Assembly: GCA_964458125.1 (NCBI GenBank)
Contig: CAYWHE010000079.1
Location: 1 to 16,402, forward strand
Length of the DNA stretch: 16,402 nucleotides
DNA from: CAYWHE01 sp964458125
GTDB taxonomy: Bacteria; Bacteroidota; Bacteroidia; AKYH767-A; OLB10
Reading direction: 5' to 3'
The notes beneath the pieces were generated by a model. The model saw only the letters and a program-made list of their open reading frames with translations, did no database searches and was not told the DNA's origin. Made by a program: the position numbers and the translations under genes. Positions 16,203-16,402 of the stretch are shown here, piece after piece. Each line of letters opens with the position of its first letter. Position 1 is the first letter of the stretch.

Positions 16203-16250
16203 AATAAAAAAAGTTTAAAGCTTAATTCGTAAGTCTTTGCTTTAAACTTT
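16203..16250 (-). terminator. Hairpin with T tract between tRNA-Pro and tRNA-Arg
   Basis: Read on the minus strand, a perfect 12 bp stem AAAGTTTAAAGC / GCTTTAAACTTT with a 17-base loop is followed by more T (TTTTATTTTAC). This would act as an intrinsic terminator for the tRNA-Pro transcript. However, it ends only a few bases before tRNA-Arg and leaves no room for a new promoter, so a processing role in a joint transcript is also possible. Confidence 0.5.
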
Positions 16251-16251
16251 G

Positions 16252-16297
16252 CCCTGAAGGAAAATTGCAGTTGCAAATCTGAAGATTTCCTTCAGGG
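16252..16297. repeat. 12 bp perfect inverted repeat in the tRNA spacer
   Basis: CCCTGAAGGAAA (16252-16263) and TTTCCTTCAGGG (16286-16297) form a perfect stem. The 22-base interior can fold again (TTGCA/TGCAA). It sits directly beside the TTTAAA hairpin at 16210-16250. A third copy of CTTTAAACTT follows at 16310-16319. Confidence 0.75.
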
Positions 16298-16340
16298 TTG
16301 AACTTTTAACTTTAAACTTATAAAATAATAGTCATTCGTG

Positions 16341-16402
16341 TCGGGGTGGCCAGATTCGAACTGACGACCTCCTGCTCCCAAAGCAGGCGCGATACCGGGC
16401 TA
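16341..16402 (-). tRNA. tRNA-Pro(UGG), 5' end cut by window edge
   Basis: The gene runs off the right edge, so the 5' acceptor strand and the start of the D arm are missing. Visible parts are the end of the D arm (CGCG), anticodon stem CCTGC/GCAGG with loop TTTGGGA (anticodon TGG), T arm GTCAG-TTCGAAT-CTGGC, and 3' acceptor CACCCCG with discriminator A. CCA is not encoded. It is on the same strand as tRNA-Arg and 143 bases upstream of it in the direction of transcription. Confidence 0.93.

Overview
The window is a piece of a Bacteroidota chromosome. Four things point there: a gene product ending in a type IX secretion (T9SS) sorting domain; a large extracellular PKD-repeat protein of the kind that usually ends in a 'gliding motility-associated' C-terminal domain; a short primary sigma factor (287 aa) with no region 1.1; and a promoter in front of rpsO that matches the Bacteroidota consensus (TTG, 19 bp, TAnnTTTG) exactly. 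I cannot name the genus.

Layout. Positions 1-2293 (minus) hold the N-terminal 764 residues of a secreted multi-domain PKD protein that runs off the left edge. After a gene-free stretch comes a 4.4 kb tamB-like gene (2679-7076, minus), divergent from tsaD (7200-8225, plus). A plus-strand housekeeping block follows: an unrecognised membrane-anchored coiled-coil protein (8382-9284), then rpsO (9472-9741), pnp (9820-11961) and rpoD (12104-12967). Clear hairpin terminators follow the coiled-coil gene, rpsO and pnp, so the block is split into separate or attenuated units. From 13272 to 15638 there is a minus-strand accessory group: an SRPBCC-fold protein, an ECF sigma factor with an extra C-terminal domain, and a secreted T9SS-sorted protein. 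The right end is visibly AT-rich. It holds what looks like a decayed IS3-type transposase orfA remnant, tRNA-Arg(UCU), an inverted-repeat-rich spacer, and a tRNA-Pro(UGG) cut by the window edge.

How the parts fit. tsaD (tRNA t6A37 modification), rpsO, pnp and rpoD are core information-processing genes. TamB acts in envelope biogenesis. The PKD protein and the T9SS-sorted protein are surface or secreted cargo. The ECF/SRPBCC/T9SS group may be a small regulatory cassette in which the sigma factor senses something through its own C-terminal domain; no anti-sigma gene is visible beside it. I did not find a clearly new multi-gene system. The most unusual items are the missing canonical start codon of tamB, the fused ECF sigma factor, the transposase relic and the nested inverted repeats between the tRNAs.
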